Source: an uncultured Clostridia bacterium
Lineage (GTDB): Bacteria; Bacillota; Clostridia; TANB77; CAG-465
Direction of reading: 5' to 3'
Length of the DNA: 38,290 bases
Assembly (NCBI GenBank): GCA_947624625.1
Contig: CANQLD010000007.1
Location: 1 to 38,290 of the forward strand
Within the stretch, counting starts at the first letter, position 1, and every line of letters starts with the position of its first letter. The notes beneath the pieces were generated by a model, which was given only the letters and a program-made list of their open reading frames with translations, was not told the origin of the DNA and ran no database searches. The translations under genes and the position numbers were made by a program. Shown in pieces: positions 8,851 to 18,858 of the stretch.

Positions 8851-11800
8851 TTAAAGTGTACTATTTTTTCTACATATGCTCATATATTTGCAATATTTAC
8901 AAGGATCTTTTCTTTTATTTGGAGCAATTTTTACAACACCACTTAGCATATCTTTTCCTATACTTGATATTATTTCTTCTACTTCATTTGTAAGTTCTAC
9001 AAACTCATCCTGTTCTAGTGCTCTTTTACTCTCTCCATTTAATGAACGTTTAGTTATATCTATCATCCTATTTTTTGAGTCGTCCATTTTTTTATCCATT
9101 TTATTAAGTATTTCTAAATCTTTTATAAATAATCCTTTAAGTCTTAATTTATTTATTATTTCTGCTTTAAGTTCCTCATCACTGCTTTCATAGCTTTTTA
9201 CATTTATTAAACTATCTGATAAATTAAAATATACACAAGCTGAAGGTAGTACTACCTTTTTATCCTCTTTATAATTTTTCATAAATACTGTAAGATAAGT
9301 TATTAATTGCAAAGATAATCCTTCTTTTATATCGTCTATTGAAAGTGATTTTAAAGATGATTTATAATCTACTACTCTAACATACTTCTTATCGTCATTT
9401 TCGTAAATATCTACTCTATCTATTTTACCAATTAAATTCATATAATAGTTATCATTTATTTTTATCTTAAGTGGTGCAATAATACCATCATTTTTAAACT
9501 CTATTTCATAGCCATAAGGTTTAAATTCACTTTGATTAAAACTTTTTGCAATTATTGCTACAACATTTTTCATAGTACTTACTAGTTTTTGTTTTAGTAT
9601 TACATATTTTATATTATCTTTATGTTTCTTTAGTACAATATTTATTTCGTCATTTATTATGCTTTGTAGTATTTCCAAATATTCTTCTTTTAATATTTCA
9701 TTTTCATCTATTATCTCTTGCCAAAATATACTGTTTTTAAGTAAATATTTAGAAAAGTCTTCTAATACATTGTGCATAAAAGTTCCAGTATCTAAAGATG
9801 TAATTTCATATTCTGCTCTTGGATTTATATTTAAAGAATACTGCATAAAATACGAAAATGGGCATTTTTTAAATAACTCTAGCCTTGATACACTTGTTGT
9901 AAGTAAATTTCCATATATCATTTCAACACTATTTTTATTTATAGGGGTATCGTCTTTAGTATAATTTAAAACTTGATTATATGCTTTATCAGCTTTAAAA
10001 TAATCATATAAAGCTACTTCTTTTTTATCAATGTTTCCACTAAGTACATTATTTGCAAACTTTCCAAAGATTTGCTCCTTTGAATACATATCGTATTTAC
10101 TATTTTCTTTATCTACAACATCACCAATTATTTCTATATCTAAGCATTGTTTTATTAAAGTAATTAAATTTGAAGGCCTTAATGCTTTTCCTGTCGAATC
10201 ACTTGAAAGTATTGAAATATTTAGTACATTAAGTGTATTAGAGATTGCTTCATAAATATTATATAGTCCCATATTTAATTTAGCTAAACTTGTTTCTTTA
10301 AATTCAATGTTTCTATTACTAAGTTTTTCTAATTCATAGTCTGAGAAAAATACATCTTCATCTACATTTTTAGGAAATACACCTTCATTTACAGAAACAA
10401 AATATGTTACTTTTTTAGGCTTTAATTTTGATACATTAATATCTACTATACTTACATTATCCATTGATGGTGGTATAGATTTTATATACATATCACTTAA
10501 CGAAATACTAAAAATTTGTGCAAAATCAGATATTTTTATTTTACTATCTTTATATACCTTTAATATAGCATCATAAATTTCATTTATTTTATCATATACT
10601 TGTTCTTCAAAAGATATATCTTCGTTTTTTAATTTCAACTTTTCATTTAGTTTATTATAATTTACAAATACATTATTTTCTTGCAAATGGTTATATATAG
10701 CCATAATTATATCTTTAACTGTAGAGCTACTTGCAAGAATTATATCATCATTAAATATTTCAAGTATTTTATTTCTTAGATTATTTAATTTTTCTAAATC
10801 ATATATATGTTCCCTTATAGATGTGTTATTTAACTCTAATTTTTTATTTAAATTATATTTGTAAATATTAAACTCATAAGAATAATTTTCAAGCTCAAAT
10901 ATATCTTCCTCAGATATATCATTTAGCCCTAATTTTAATATTGCAATTGCGTTTTCATATGTTAATTTTGTTTTGTATATATCAATCAATTTCTTAATAT
11001 AATCACATAACTTAGAACTTTGTATATTTCTTTTATAGTCAATATAATATGGAATATTATACTCATAAAATATTTTCTTTATAATATGATTATATCCTTG
11101 CGTATCAGTTGTATATATTACGAAATCATCATATTTATATCCTTGTCTAATTTTTTCTGAAATGTCTCTTGCTATATATCTTACTTCACTATATATATTT
11201 TCTTTAAGGTATAAATTTATGCTATCTTCTACTTTTTGTTTATTCTCTAAACTCGCAGAAAACAAGTTTTCACTTAAAAACTTTATACTTTCATTTGACT
11301 TACTATAATTATTATATAAAACATTATTAAAAACATAAGTATCGTTTTTATTACATATTTTTAGTAATTTTAAATATGTTTTATTTGTTGACTCAAATAT
11401 ATCGTCAGTATTTCCGCTTGATATATCAGTAGCAGAACTTATATCAGTTGTCAAAGCTATCGTAATATTTGCCCCTTGTTTTATAATTGTATCTATAAAT
11501 TCTAGTTCCTCATTTGTAAAATTGTTGTAGCCATCAAAGAAAATATTTTTTCCTTTAAATATATCACTTTGTTTTATATTTTTTGTAAAAAGTGACATTT
11601 CATCTATGTTATTTTTAAAAGTTTTCTTTAAATCTTCTAAATAAATAGAGTATATTTTTAGTATTTCTTTTAACTTTCCTTCTAATAGTTTATCGCTTAA
11701 CTCTAATTTGCTATACTCTTCTATATCAATTTTTTCTCTTTGAAATAAATCAATATAGTTATATAACTCTTCTAGAAAGCCTTGTTTTAAACATACATTT

Positions 11801-12135
11801 GAAAATATACTAAATGTATCTTGGTTTTCTAATACTGTTTTTGCTAAAAGTAATTTTTTATCTAATTTTGATAATCTATTACTTTCAAAATTTAAATTTT
11901 TTTCTTTTAAATAGTCCATAACAAAAGAAGATATAGTGGTAATATTTGCTCCTATTATTCCATCTAAATTTAACTCTTCCATAAACTGTTCTTCTGTTAT
12001 AGCACGTTTTTGAGATGGAACAAATAATATATCTTCTATACCATTATCTATATCTTTCTTTATTTTTTCATATATGTATTTACTTTTTCCACTTTTTGAT
12101 TTACCAAGTAAAAATTCAATTTCCAAATTAATCAC
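8851..12135 (-). CDS. addB: AddB-type helicase-nuclease subunit
   Basis: N-terminal GKSKSGKSKYI Walker-like motif, PD-(D/E)XK nuclease region (GKIDRVDIYENDDKKYVRVVDYKSS), C-terminal Fe-S Cys cluster CKYCKYMSIC. Confidence 0.88.
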   Translation of the reverse strand: MINLEIEFLLGKSKSGKSKYIYEKIKKDIDNGIEDILFVPSQKRAITEEQFMEELNLDGIIGANITTISSFVMDYLKEKNLNFESNRLSKLDKKLLLAKTVLENQDTFSIFSNVCLKQGFLEELYNYIDLFQREKIDIEEYSKLELSDKLLEGKLKEILKIYSIYLEDLKKTFKNNIDEMSLFTKNIKQSDIFKGKNIFFDGYNNFTNEELEFIDTIIKQGANITIALTTDISSATDISSGNTDDIFESTNKTYLKLLKICNKNDTYVFNNVLYNNYSKSNESIKFLSENLFSASLENKQKVEDSINLYLKENIYSEVRYIARDISEKIRQGYKYDDFVIYTTDTQGYNHIIKKIFYEYNIPYYIDYKRNIQSSKLCDYIKKLIDIYKTKLTYENAIAILKLGLNDISEEDIFELENYSYEFNIYKYNLNKKLELNNTSIREHIYDLEKLNNLRNKILEIFNDDIILASSSTVKDIIMAIYNHLQENNVFVNYNKLNEKLKLKNEDISFEEQVYDKINEIYDAILKVYKDSKIKISDFAQIFSISLSDMYIKSIPPSMDNVSIVDINVSKLKPKKVTYFVSVNEGVFPKNVDEDVFFSDYELEKLSNRNIEFKETSLAKLNMGLYNIYEAISNTLNVLNISILSSDSTGKALRPSNLITLIKQCLDIEIIGDVVDKENSKYDMYSKEQIFGKFANNVLSGNIDKKEVALYDYFKADKAYNQVLNYTKDDTPINKNSVEMIYGNLLTTSVSRLELFKKCPFSYFMQYSLNINPRAEYEITSLDTGTFMHNVLEDFSKYLLKNSIFWQEIIDENEILKEEYLEILQSIINDEINIVLKKHKDNIKYVILKQKLVSTMKNVVAIIAKSFNQSEFKPYGYEIEFKNDGIIAPLKIKINDNYYMNLIGKIDRVDIYENDDKKYVRVVDYKSSLKSLSIDDIKEGLSLQLITYLTVFMKNYKEDKKVVLPSACVYFNLSDSLINVKSYESSDEELKAEIINKLRLKGLFIKDLEILNKMDKKMDDSKNRMIDITKRSLNGESKRALEQDEFVELTNEVEEIISSIGKDMLSGVVKIAPNKRKDPCKYCKYMSICRKNSTL

Positions 12136-12140
12136 CTATT

Positions 12141-12716
12141 TTACTCTTCTTTTATTTTTTCTTCATCTTCTCCATTTTCAAAGTCTGTTACAAGTAGTTG
12201 CTCATCTTTTATTCTTATTTCATCAAAACTTGGTAGTTCTTCTACTGTATTTATACCACAAGATTTCAAAAAATCACTAGTTACACTATATGCTGCAGGT
12301 CTACCTGGTAAGTTTAGCCTTGCAACTTCTTCTATTAGTCCGCATTCAAGTAATCTACTTACTGAAAAATCACTATTTACTCCCCTTATTTTCTCTATTT
12401 CTGACTTAGTTATTTTTGGATTATATGCAACAATACTTAAAGTTTCCATTGCAGCATTAGACAAGTTTTGTCTTTTTGTATTTTCTACAAACTTATTTAC
12501 TTGTTCATAATATTTTTTGTTGGTTACAAGTTGATATTTATCATTTACAACAACTAAATTAATTCCTGTTTTATCATTATATTTATTTGCTAATGAATAT
12601 ATTGCCTCTTTAACACTTTCTTCTTCTACTTGCAAAGTATTAGAAAGTTCTTCAACTGATATTTCCCTTCCAAGTGCAAATAACACTGCTTCAACTACAT
12701 TTTCTATATTTTCCAT
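12141..12716 (-). CDS. scpB: Segregation and condensation protein B
   Basis: ScpB signatures: ALSIVAYNPKITKSEIEKIRGVNSD-like region (ETLSIVAY...) and GRPAAYSVTSDFLKSCGI. Confidence 0.93.
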   Translation of the reverse strand: MENIENVVEAVLFALGREISVEELSNTLQVEEESVKEAIYSLANKYNDKTGINLVVVNDKYQLVTNKKYYEQVNKFVENTKRQNLSNAAMETLSIVAYNPKITKSEIEKIRGVNSDFSVSRLLECGLIEEVARLNLPGRPAAYSVTSDFLKSCGINTVEELPSFDEIRIKDEQLLVTDFENGEDEEKIKEE

Positions 12717-12830
12717 AACTTTATTTCTCCATTTCTTAATCGATAACTATATATTACTACAAAAATTGCCATTTTACAAGTCTTGTACACATATATAATA
12801 CAAGGAAAATAAAAAGCTTTAATATAATAA

Positions 12831-14054
12831 TTAATTATCTATATACTTGTCATCTAGCAACCAATCTATTAAATTTATTTTTCTTATTCCCTCAAAATCG
12901 GCATCTAAATCATCATCCATAGTTAATATATATTTTGGATAATTATCATTTATTTTTTTTAATGGTAATAATTCTCTTTGTAAAGTTTCCTCATCTCTAG
13001 TGGTTAATGCTACTTGATAATAAATTGTATTTTTTGAATTTTGTGCAACAAAATCAACTTCTAAATCATCAATTTTTCCTATATATACTTTATACCCTCT
13101 TCTTAAAAGTTCAAGATATACAACATTTTCTATTATATGCCCCATATCTCTACCAGCTTTTTGTCCTAACATATGGTATCTTAACCCCATATCTACACCA
13201 TAATATTTTTCTTGCGTTCTTAAATACTCTTTGCCTTTTATATCAAATCTATTTACCTTGTATATTATATAACTATTTATTAAAGCTTCAATATAATTAG
13301 ATATAGTATTATATGAATTATTTTTATTTACACCTTCAATACTATTACTTATATTTTTTATACTTGTTCTACTTCCTATATTATCATATATATATTTTAC
13401 TACTTTTTCCAATATAACTTTATCTGTTATTCCATTTCTTTGCATTACATCTTTAAATAATATAGTATTATATATTCCATCTAAAAATAGTTCAATATTA
13501 TTAGGATTTGCTTTATATAAATCTATTGCTTGTGGAAATGAACTAAATTGTAGATAATTTCTAAACTTTTTATTTATATCACTTTTTTCATCAAATGCAT
13601 ATAAATATTGTTTAAAAGACAAAGGCAACATCTTTACTTCAATATATCTTCCCGTTAATAATGTGGCAAGTTCTGAAGAAAGCAAATATGCATTAGAACC
13701 AGTTATATATATATCTATATTTTCATCTAAGAATAGACTATCTACAGTCTTTTCAAATTCATTAACATTTTGTATTTCATCAAGAAAAACATAGTTCTTT
13801 TTATTTTTTACAATTTTATTTTTTATATATTGATACAATATTTTTCTATCTTGTAACTTTTCATTATCTGAATCTTCAAAATTTATTGATATTATTTGAG
13901 AAGTCTCTACTCCCACTTCTTTCAAATAATCTTGATATATTTTAAATAAAGTAGATTTTCCACATCTTCTAATACCAGTTATAACTTTTATAATATGTTG
14001 GTCTTTAAAATTTTTTAATATTGATAAATATTCATCTCTTTTTATTAACTTCAT
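12831..14054 (-). CDS. AAA ATPase with DUF4143 domain
   Basis: Walker A GIRRCGKSTL, Walker B YVFLDEIQNV, STGSNAYLLS-like motif, C-terminal VDFVAQ nuclease-like region. Confidence 0.88.
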   Translation of the reverse strand: MKLIKRDEYLSILKNFKDQHIIKVITGIRRCGKSTLFKIYQDYLKEVGVETSQIISINFEDSDNEKLQDRKILYQYIKNKIVKNKKNYVFLDEIQNVNEFEKTVDSLFLDENIDIYITGSNAYLLSSELATLLTGRYIEVKMLPLSFKQYLYAFDEKSDINKKFRNYLQFSSFPQAIDLYKANPNNIELFLDGIYNTILFKDVMQRNGITDKVILEKVVKYIYDNIGSRTSIKNISNSIEGVNKNNSYNTISNYIEALINSYIIYKVNRFDIKGKEYLRTQEKYYGVDMGLRYHMLGQKAGRDMGHIIENVVYLELLRRGYKVYIGKIDDLEVDFVAQNSKNTIYYQVALTTRDEETLQRELLPLKKINDNYPKYILTMDDDLDADFEGIRKINLIDWLLDDKYIDN

Positions 14055-14102
14055 AATTATCTTCTCCTTACTATTATTTTACTACTGTTTTTCCCTTTTG
14101 TC

Positions 14103-14130
14103 AAGTTTTTTCAAAATTTTGAAAAAACTT
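14103..14130. repeat. 28-bp perfect palindrome AAGTTTTTTCAAAATTTTGAAAAAACTT
   Basis: Two 14-nt arms are exact reverse complements. Confidence 0.9.
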
Positions 14131-14162
14131 CCTGATTTTACGTACTTTTTTCATTTATTTGA

Positions 14163-14204
14163 AATAATACCTAATATCATTTTTATCTGATATTAGGTAT
14201 TATT
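14163..14204 (-). terminator. hairpin downstream of the acyl-CoA ligase gene
   Basis: 17-bp arms AATAATACCTAATATCA/TGATATTAGGTATTATT. Confidence 0.6.
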
Positions 14205-14205
14205 A

Positions 14206-15933
14206 CTATTTATTCTTTTCCTTATCTTTGTTTAACTCAACATATCTTTTTATTTTCATTGTTGTAGTTTTTACAAATGCATCCTTTTTAATTTCAACTT
14301 CTTTTACTGCTTTATATGGTACCATTGTCCTATTTATTTCTTTTACTTTTTCCCATATTTCTTTATGTATTTCTTCATCACTAGGTCTATTATCGCCATA
14401 TTTTTCAGTAATATATTCTTCATCTAATGTAACTTTAGCAACAACTAATAATTCATTTTTATTCTTTGGATCTTTTTTGCCATATACCATTGACTCTTCA
14501 ACAAGTGGTATTTTGTTAATTTCAAATTCAATTTCCTCTGGGAATATATTTTTACCGTTTGAAGTAACAATAACATTCTTACTTCTACCTGATATAATTA
14601 AATTTCCTTGAGAATCAAAATATCCAACATCTCCAGTATAGAACCAACCCTTACGAAGTGCTTTTTTAGTATTTTCTTCATCCTTGTAATAGCCCATCAT
14701 AATGTTGTCACCTTTTACAATGATTTCACCTACATTACTGTTTTCATCAGTATTCTCACTTAAATCAATCCTAATTTCAACACCATGAACAGGTTTACCA
14801 ACAGTACCTGCTACTCTATTATCAAATGCAGTTCCTGCAATTAATGGAGAAGCTTCTGTAATTCCATAACCTTGATAGAAGTAGAAACCATATGATTCCA
14901 TTTTTCTAATTAATTCTTTATCTACTGGCGCTGCACCACAGAAAATATGTCTTAGATTTCCGCCAAAAGTTTCATGTACCTTTTTAAATACTTGTTTTCT
15001 TAAATCAATTCCAATTTTGCTAAGACCTGTTGTAACTTTGCTTACTTTTTTTATCATATTTTCTTTTCCTGTTTCTTTAATTGCTTTTTCAATTTTTTTA
15101 TTGATATTTTCAATTAATGCAGGAACTGCAAATAGACAATCAGGCTTAACCTCTTTTAAATTCTTAGCTATATATTTTAGTCCTTCACAGATAGCAATTC
15201 TTGAGCCACAACTTGTTCCATAAATATACACAAGAGAAAACTCATATGTATGGTGCATTGGAAGTACTGAAAGATAAGTATAATCGTGCATTTTTGGTAC
15301 TAGGCAGTAACAAGCAACAGTATTTGCACATAAATTTCTATGATTAAGCATTACTCCCTTAGCAGTAGCAGTTGTACCAGATGTAAATAGCAAAATCTTG
15401 AATTCTTCTCTATCTATTTCAATATCTATATATTTTGTATTTCCAGTGTCAAGTAATTCTTTTCCTTCTACTACTAATTCATCTAAAGAATATGACATAC
15501 TATCGCTTTTTTCTTTATTCATATCAATATATACCATATCTTTAGGTAAATCTTTTCTTATTTCATCAATTAGTTCTTTTTTCCTGCTTGAATAAACAAT
15601 ACAATTTGCCTCAGACCTTTTAAGTAGATTTAATATTTCATTTGCTGGTAATTCTTTATCTAATGGTACAATAATACCAACTCCACATACAACAGCCATA
15701 TATGTCATATACCATCTATAACTGTTTTCTCCTATTACAGCTACTCTTTTGTCTTTTAAATTTAACTTTTCTAACATTATTGTTCCAAGTGAATTTACAT
15801 CTTCCTTAACCTTTGCATATGTAATTTCTTGAAACTCTGTATGTTTACCATCTTTTTCAAGAAAAGCTACCCTATCTTTATACATATCACATTTTATATT
15901 TATTATATCCTTTAGTGAATTCATTTCTTCCAT
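14206..15933 (-). CDS. AMP-binding long-chain acyl-CoA synthetase/ligase
   Basis: LLFTSGTTATAKGVMLNHRN, GYGITEASPLI, GWFYTGDVGYFD, GRSKNVIVTSNGKNIFPEEIE; SD GGGGGA before ATG at 15933 (ORF extends to 15951). Confidence 0.93.
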   Translation of the reverse strand: MEEMNSLKDIINIKCDMYKDRVAFLEKDGKHTEFQEITYAKVKEDVNSLGTIMLEKLNLKDKRVAVIGENSYRWYMTYMAVVCGVGIIVPLDKELPANEILNLLKRSEANCIVYSSRKKELIDEIRKDLPKDMVYIDMNKEKSDSMSYSLDELVVEGKELLDTGNTKYIDIEIDREEFKILLFTSGTTATAKGVMLNHRNLCANTVACYCLVPKMHDYTYLSVLPMHHTYEFSLVYIYGTSCGSRIAICEGLKYIAKNLKEVKPDCLFAVPALIENINKKIEKAIKETGKENMIKKVSKVTTGLSKIGIDLRKQVFKKVHETFGGNLRHIFCGAAPVDKELIRKMESYGFYFYQGYGITEASPLIAGTAFDNRVAGTVGKPVHGVEIRIDLSENTDENSNVGEIIVKGDNIMMGYYKDEENTKKALRKGWFYTGDVGYFDSQGNLIISGRSKNVIVTSNGKNIFPEEIEFEINKIPLVEESMVYGKKDPKNKNELLVVAKVTLDEEYITEKYGDNRPSDEEIHKEIWEKVKEINRTMVPYKAVKEVEIKKDAFVKTTTMKIKRYVELNKDKEKNK

Positions 15934-15947
15934 AACTATTTTCCCCC

Positions 15948-16586
15948 TCAATCTAATATATTTCTTAAGAAATCAGATATTTCTTTATCCTTGCTATTTT
16001 CAAAGAAATACTCTTTAAATTTATCACCAGAAATCGCACCCTTTAGTAAATCTTTATCAAGTTCTTTTAATATTTCTATCATATTTTTATATGTTACTTT
16101 CTTAACTTCATCTAAAATCTTTTTGTTTTTTTGTTCAGGAATAGCTCTTTCTTTTGGATATCCTTTGCCACTTTCTTCTTCAAATAACTTTTCAAAAATA
16201 TATTTTAAATTAAGTTCAGCTCCCCAACCAAACCCTTTTGCAAATGGTAGGGCTATAGCATTTCCATCATTTATTTGGGAAAACATATATGCATCACTTG
16301 AATCAACTATATGTCCGCAAATTACATTCGGAAATGAATTTAGTGCAAGCATTGCTCCTTCTCCAGTACCACAACCAGTAACGACATAATCAACTACTTG
16401 ACTGTTTAGAAGTATCGCTGCAAGTATTCCAACTTGTACATATGTAAGACTATTCTTGTCTTCGTCACTATACATGCCAAAATTTATTACTTGATAACCC
16501 TTTTTATCACAAACTTCTTTTAAAGCATCATATATAACTTTATTTTTTGATGCTTGACTATTTTCATTAATTAAAGCTATCTTCAT
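15948..16586 (-). CDS. RpiB/LacA/LacB-family sugar-phosphate isomerase
   Basis: VVTGCGTGEGAMLALNSFPNVICGHIVDSSDAYMFSQINDGNAIALP. Confidence 0.85.
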   Translation of the reverse strand: MKIALINENSQASKNKVIYDALKEVCDKKGYQVINFGMYSDEDKNSLTYVQVGILAAILLNSQVVDYVVTGCGTGEGAMLALNSFPNVICGHIVDSSDAYMFSQINDGNAIALPFAKGFGWGAELNLKYIFEKLFEEESGKGYPKERAIPEQKNKKILDEVKKVTYKNMIEILKELDKDLLKGAISGDKFKEYFFENSKDKEISDFLRNILD

Positions 16587-16682
16587 AAACCGTACACCTC
16601 ATTTGGTATATATTCTATCATAAAAAAAAAATAAATACAACATAATTACAATTTTTTAAAATTAGTTCAATATTATGTAAAA

Positions 16683-16711
16683 TTGACTTTTTTTGGATTT
16701 TGTGATATAAT
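16683..16711 (+). promoter_or_regulatory. SigA promoter TTGACT-N17-TATAAT
   Basis: Consensus hexamers, extended -10 TGA. Confidence 0.8.
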
Positions 16712-16749
16712 AATAGTTAAGAAAATATATTTTTAGGAGGATTTGAATA

Positions 16750-17112
16750 ATGAAAACGAACAAAAAGCTCTGTGTTGAGCCCAAGCGGTTTATAACTTTC
16801 ATCTTGATTAGCACTTTGGTGGCAATTTTGTCGCTTTGCGTACTAATCCCACTTTTTAGGTTATGGTTCTTTAACGTAGACATGAACATCTTTGGTTTAA
16901 CCTCTGAAGAAGCTTACCAGGCAATAATGACTAAGAGGTTGGCATTTGCAAATGCAAGTAGTTTTAACAACTGGTTATACTATTTGCCGACCTTAAGCAA
17001 AATGTTACTTGGTGCAGTTTCAATAATGACTTTCTTAGCTGCCACTGTAGGTAGTTGGAACCTTATCGTCTATGCTATGAAGTGTCAAGCAATGGCTAAA
17101 AAAAGGTCCTAG
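16750..17112 (+). CDS. hypothetical small membrane protein, 120 aa
   Basis: SD AGGAGG, strong promoter, two hydrophobic helices, terminator after stop. Confidence 0.8.
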   Translation: MKTNKKLCVEPKRFITFILISTLVAILSLCVLIPLFRLWFFNVDMNIFGLTSEEAYQAIMTKRLAFANASSFNNWLYYLPTLSKMLLGAVSIMTFLAATVGSWNLIVYAMKCQAMAKKRS

Positions 17113-17131
17113 GAATTCCTAGGATCTTTTT
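17101..17131. terminator. bidirectional terminator built on palindrome TCCTAGGAATTCCTAGGA
   Basis: 18-bp perfect palindrome with flanking A and T runs between convergent genes. Confidence 0.85.
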
Positions 17132-17614
17132 CTATTCTTCTTGCCAATCTTCCATATCGTCAGGGCTTTCTTCTTGTTTTTCTTTTTGATTTTTTTGCGT
17201 ATTTTTTAATGCTTTTTCAGAACTTTCTACCTTTTTGCTAATAAGGTTATTTGCTTTTTCTACTACATCTGGTACAAGTTCTATTAGTTTATCAACTGGG
17301 CTTGAACCATTTAAGGTCATAAGCTTAGTTGTTCCATCTTTTACGACTAAAAAAGCCATAGGAGATATATGAACTCCCGCTCCACTTCCTCCACCAAAAG
17401 GAAGTTTAGCAGTTTCAGAAAATTTATTTAATTTATTTGTATTAAACTCACTACCACCAGCTGCAAAGCCAAAACATACTTTAGATACTGGTATTATAAC
17501 CGTGCCATCTGGTGCTGTGAGCATATCTCCTACAATTGTGTTTACATCAACCATATTTTCTAATGAAGTCATAGCTGTCATCATTAAGCTTTCTATTGGA
17601 TGTTGTTTTTCCAT
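17132..17614 (-). CDS. ytfJ: GerW/YtfJ-family sporulation protein
   Basis: MVDVNTIVGDMLTAPDGTVIIPVSKVCFGFAAGGSEF...PFGGGSGAGVHISPMAFLVV. Confidence 0.93.
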   Translation of the reverse strand: MEKQHPIESLMMTAMTSLENMVDVNTIVGDMLTAPDGTVIIPVSKVCFGFAAGGSEFNTNKLNKFSETAKLPFGGGSGAGVHISPMAFLVVKDGTTKLMTLNGSSPVDKLIELVPDVVEKANNLISKKVESSEKALKNTQKNQKEKQEESPDDMEDWQEE

Positions 17615-18239
17615 TTTTCTTTACCACCTTTCTAACCCTCATAATTATTTTTGCAATTATACAAATAGTATTTACTAAATTAAGTCTAATTATACTATAT
17701 ACATCAATACTTAATATTTTATTTGAGATATATGTCTCATATCTTACTTTATCTAAGTTCATTTTATCTACATTTTTTGCTAAATACATATTAATAACTG
17801 CATTTAAAATTGATATCACATATACATTTAGCAATTCGTTTCTTAAATTTACTGAAAAATTTAAATCAAGCTTTTGTATAAATATACTCTTGCCTATTTT
17901 TTTTATTTCATCTTTTTTTAGAATAACTTCATCAATTTTTTGAAAATTTAGAAAGTCTAGCAAAAACTTGTATATAACTCCTAAAATTTTTTTGGTTTTT
18001 CCTGCTTCTTGTACATTAATTATTTTTATCTTTTTTATTTTTACAAAATAAAGAAGATAAATTTCAACATAATTTAAAGTTTTTAATTCTTCATTTTCTT
18101 TTTCTTTGCTAAAATCAGTATTTACACTATATTTAAGTTTGACTCTTGCCGGTACTAATAGTATAATTAAAAAGAGAAATAATATAAAAAATAAAATATA
18201 TGCTACTATCATTTTTTCACCTATTAGTATTATTAGCAA
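17547..18239 (-). CDS. DUF2953-type membrane-anchored protein
   Basis: N-terminal TM, position directly upstream of ytfJ with a 68-bp overlap, typical of DUF2953. Confidence 0.7.
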   Translation of the reverse strand: MLIILIGEKMIVAYILFFILFLFLIILLVPARVKLKYSVNTDFSKEKENEELKTLNYVEIYLLYFVKIKKIKIINVQEAGKTKKILGVIYKFLLDFLNFQKIDEVILKKDEIKKIGKSIFIQKLDLNFSVNLRNELLNVYVISILNAVINMYLAKNVDKMNLDKVRYETYISNKILSIDVYSIIRLNLVNTICIIAKIIMRVRKVVKKNGKTTSNRKLNDDSYDFIRKYG

Positions 18240-18300
18240 AAATATCTAATATAAACATCAAATGTGTGTTTTTAAAGAACATTTTACAATATATGTTGTA

Positions 18301-18324
18301 TTTTGTAAAAACTTGTTATATAAT
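18301..18324 (+). promoter_or_regulatory. SigA-like promoter TTGTAT-N17-TATAAT (approximate bounds) with a 0A-box-like TTTTGTAAAAA in the spacer
   Basis: Hexamers upstream of the Spo0A-C ORF. Confidence 0.55.
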
Positions 18325-18368
18325 ACACTTATAGAGTGAACATCCAATTTGAAAGGAAGGATTATATT

Positions 18369-18812
18369 ATGACAAAAAGAAGGAATATATCCAATATTTT
18401 AGAAGCTCTTCCAGAGGAAGTGTCTGAATATATAATTAATACACCAATTGAACTTGCTTTTAATAATTTAGTTGATATTGAAACTAGAGTCGAGTTTTTG
18501 CTTCCTTTTCTTGGAGTACCAACTAGCTTAAAAGCATATGAATATATAAAATATGCATTAATTGAAGTATGCAAAGATGAAGATAGAATACAAAATATAA
18601 CTACTGGATTATACCAAGAGATTTCAGATAAATATGGTAGTACACCAAGTAGAGTAGAAAGAGCTATGAGGCACGCAATAGATATAACATTTACTAGAAT
18701 GGACGATACTGTTAGTATGTGGCTTTTTGGATATAGTGTAATACCCAAAAAAGGTAGATGTAGTAATTCTGAATTTATTGCAAGACTTGCAAGATTGCTT
18801 ACTAAGTTTTGA
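18369..18812 (+). CDS. Stand-alone Spo0A C-terminal (DNA-binding) domain protein
   Basis: LGVPTSLKAYEYIKYAL...LYQEISDKYGSTPSRVERAMRHAIDITFTR...LFGYSV...SNSEFIARLA matches the Spo0A effector domain; SD AAAGGAAGG before ATG 18369. Confidence 0.9.
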   Translation: MTKRRNISNILEALPEEVSEYIINTPIELAFNNLVDIETRVEFLLPFLGVPTSLKAYEYIKYALIEVCKDEDRIQNITTGLYQEISDKYGSTPSRVERAMRHAIDITFTRMDDTVSMWLFGYSVIPKKGRCSNSEFIARLARLLTKF

Positions 18813-18820
18813 TAATATAC

Positions 18821-18857
18821 AAAAAACTCTAGTTTAATTTTAACTAGAGTTTTTTTC
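18821..18857. terminator. bidirectional terminator
   Basis: AAAAAACTCTAGTTTAATTTTAACTAGAGTTTTTTT. Confidence 0.9.
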
Positions 18858-18858
18858 C

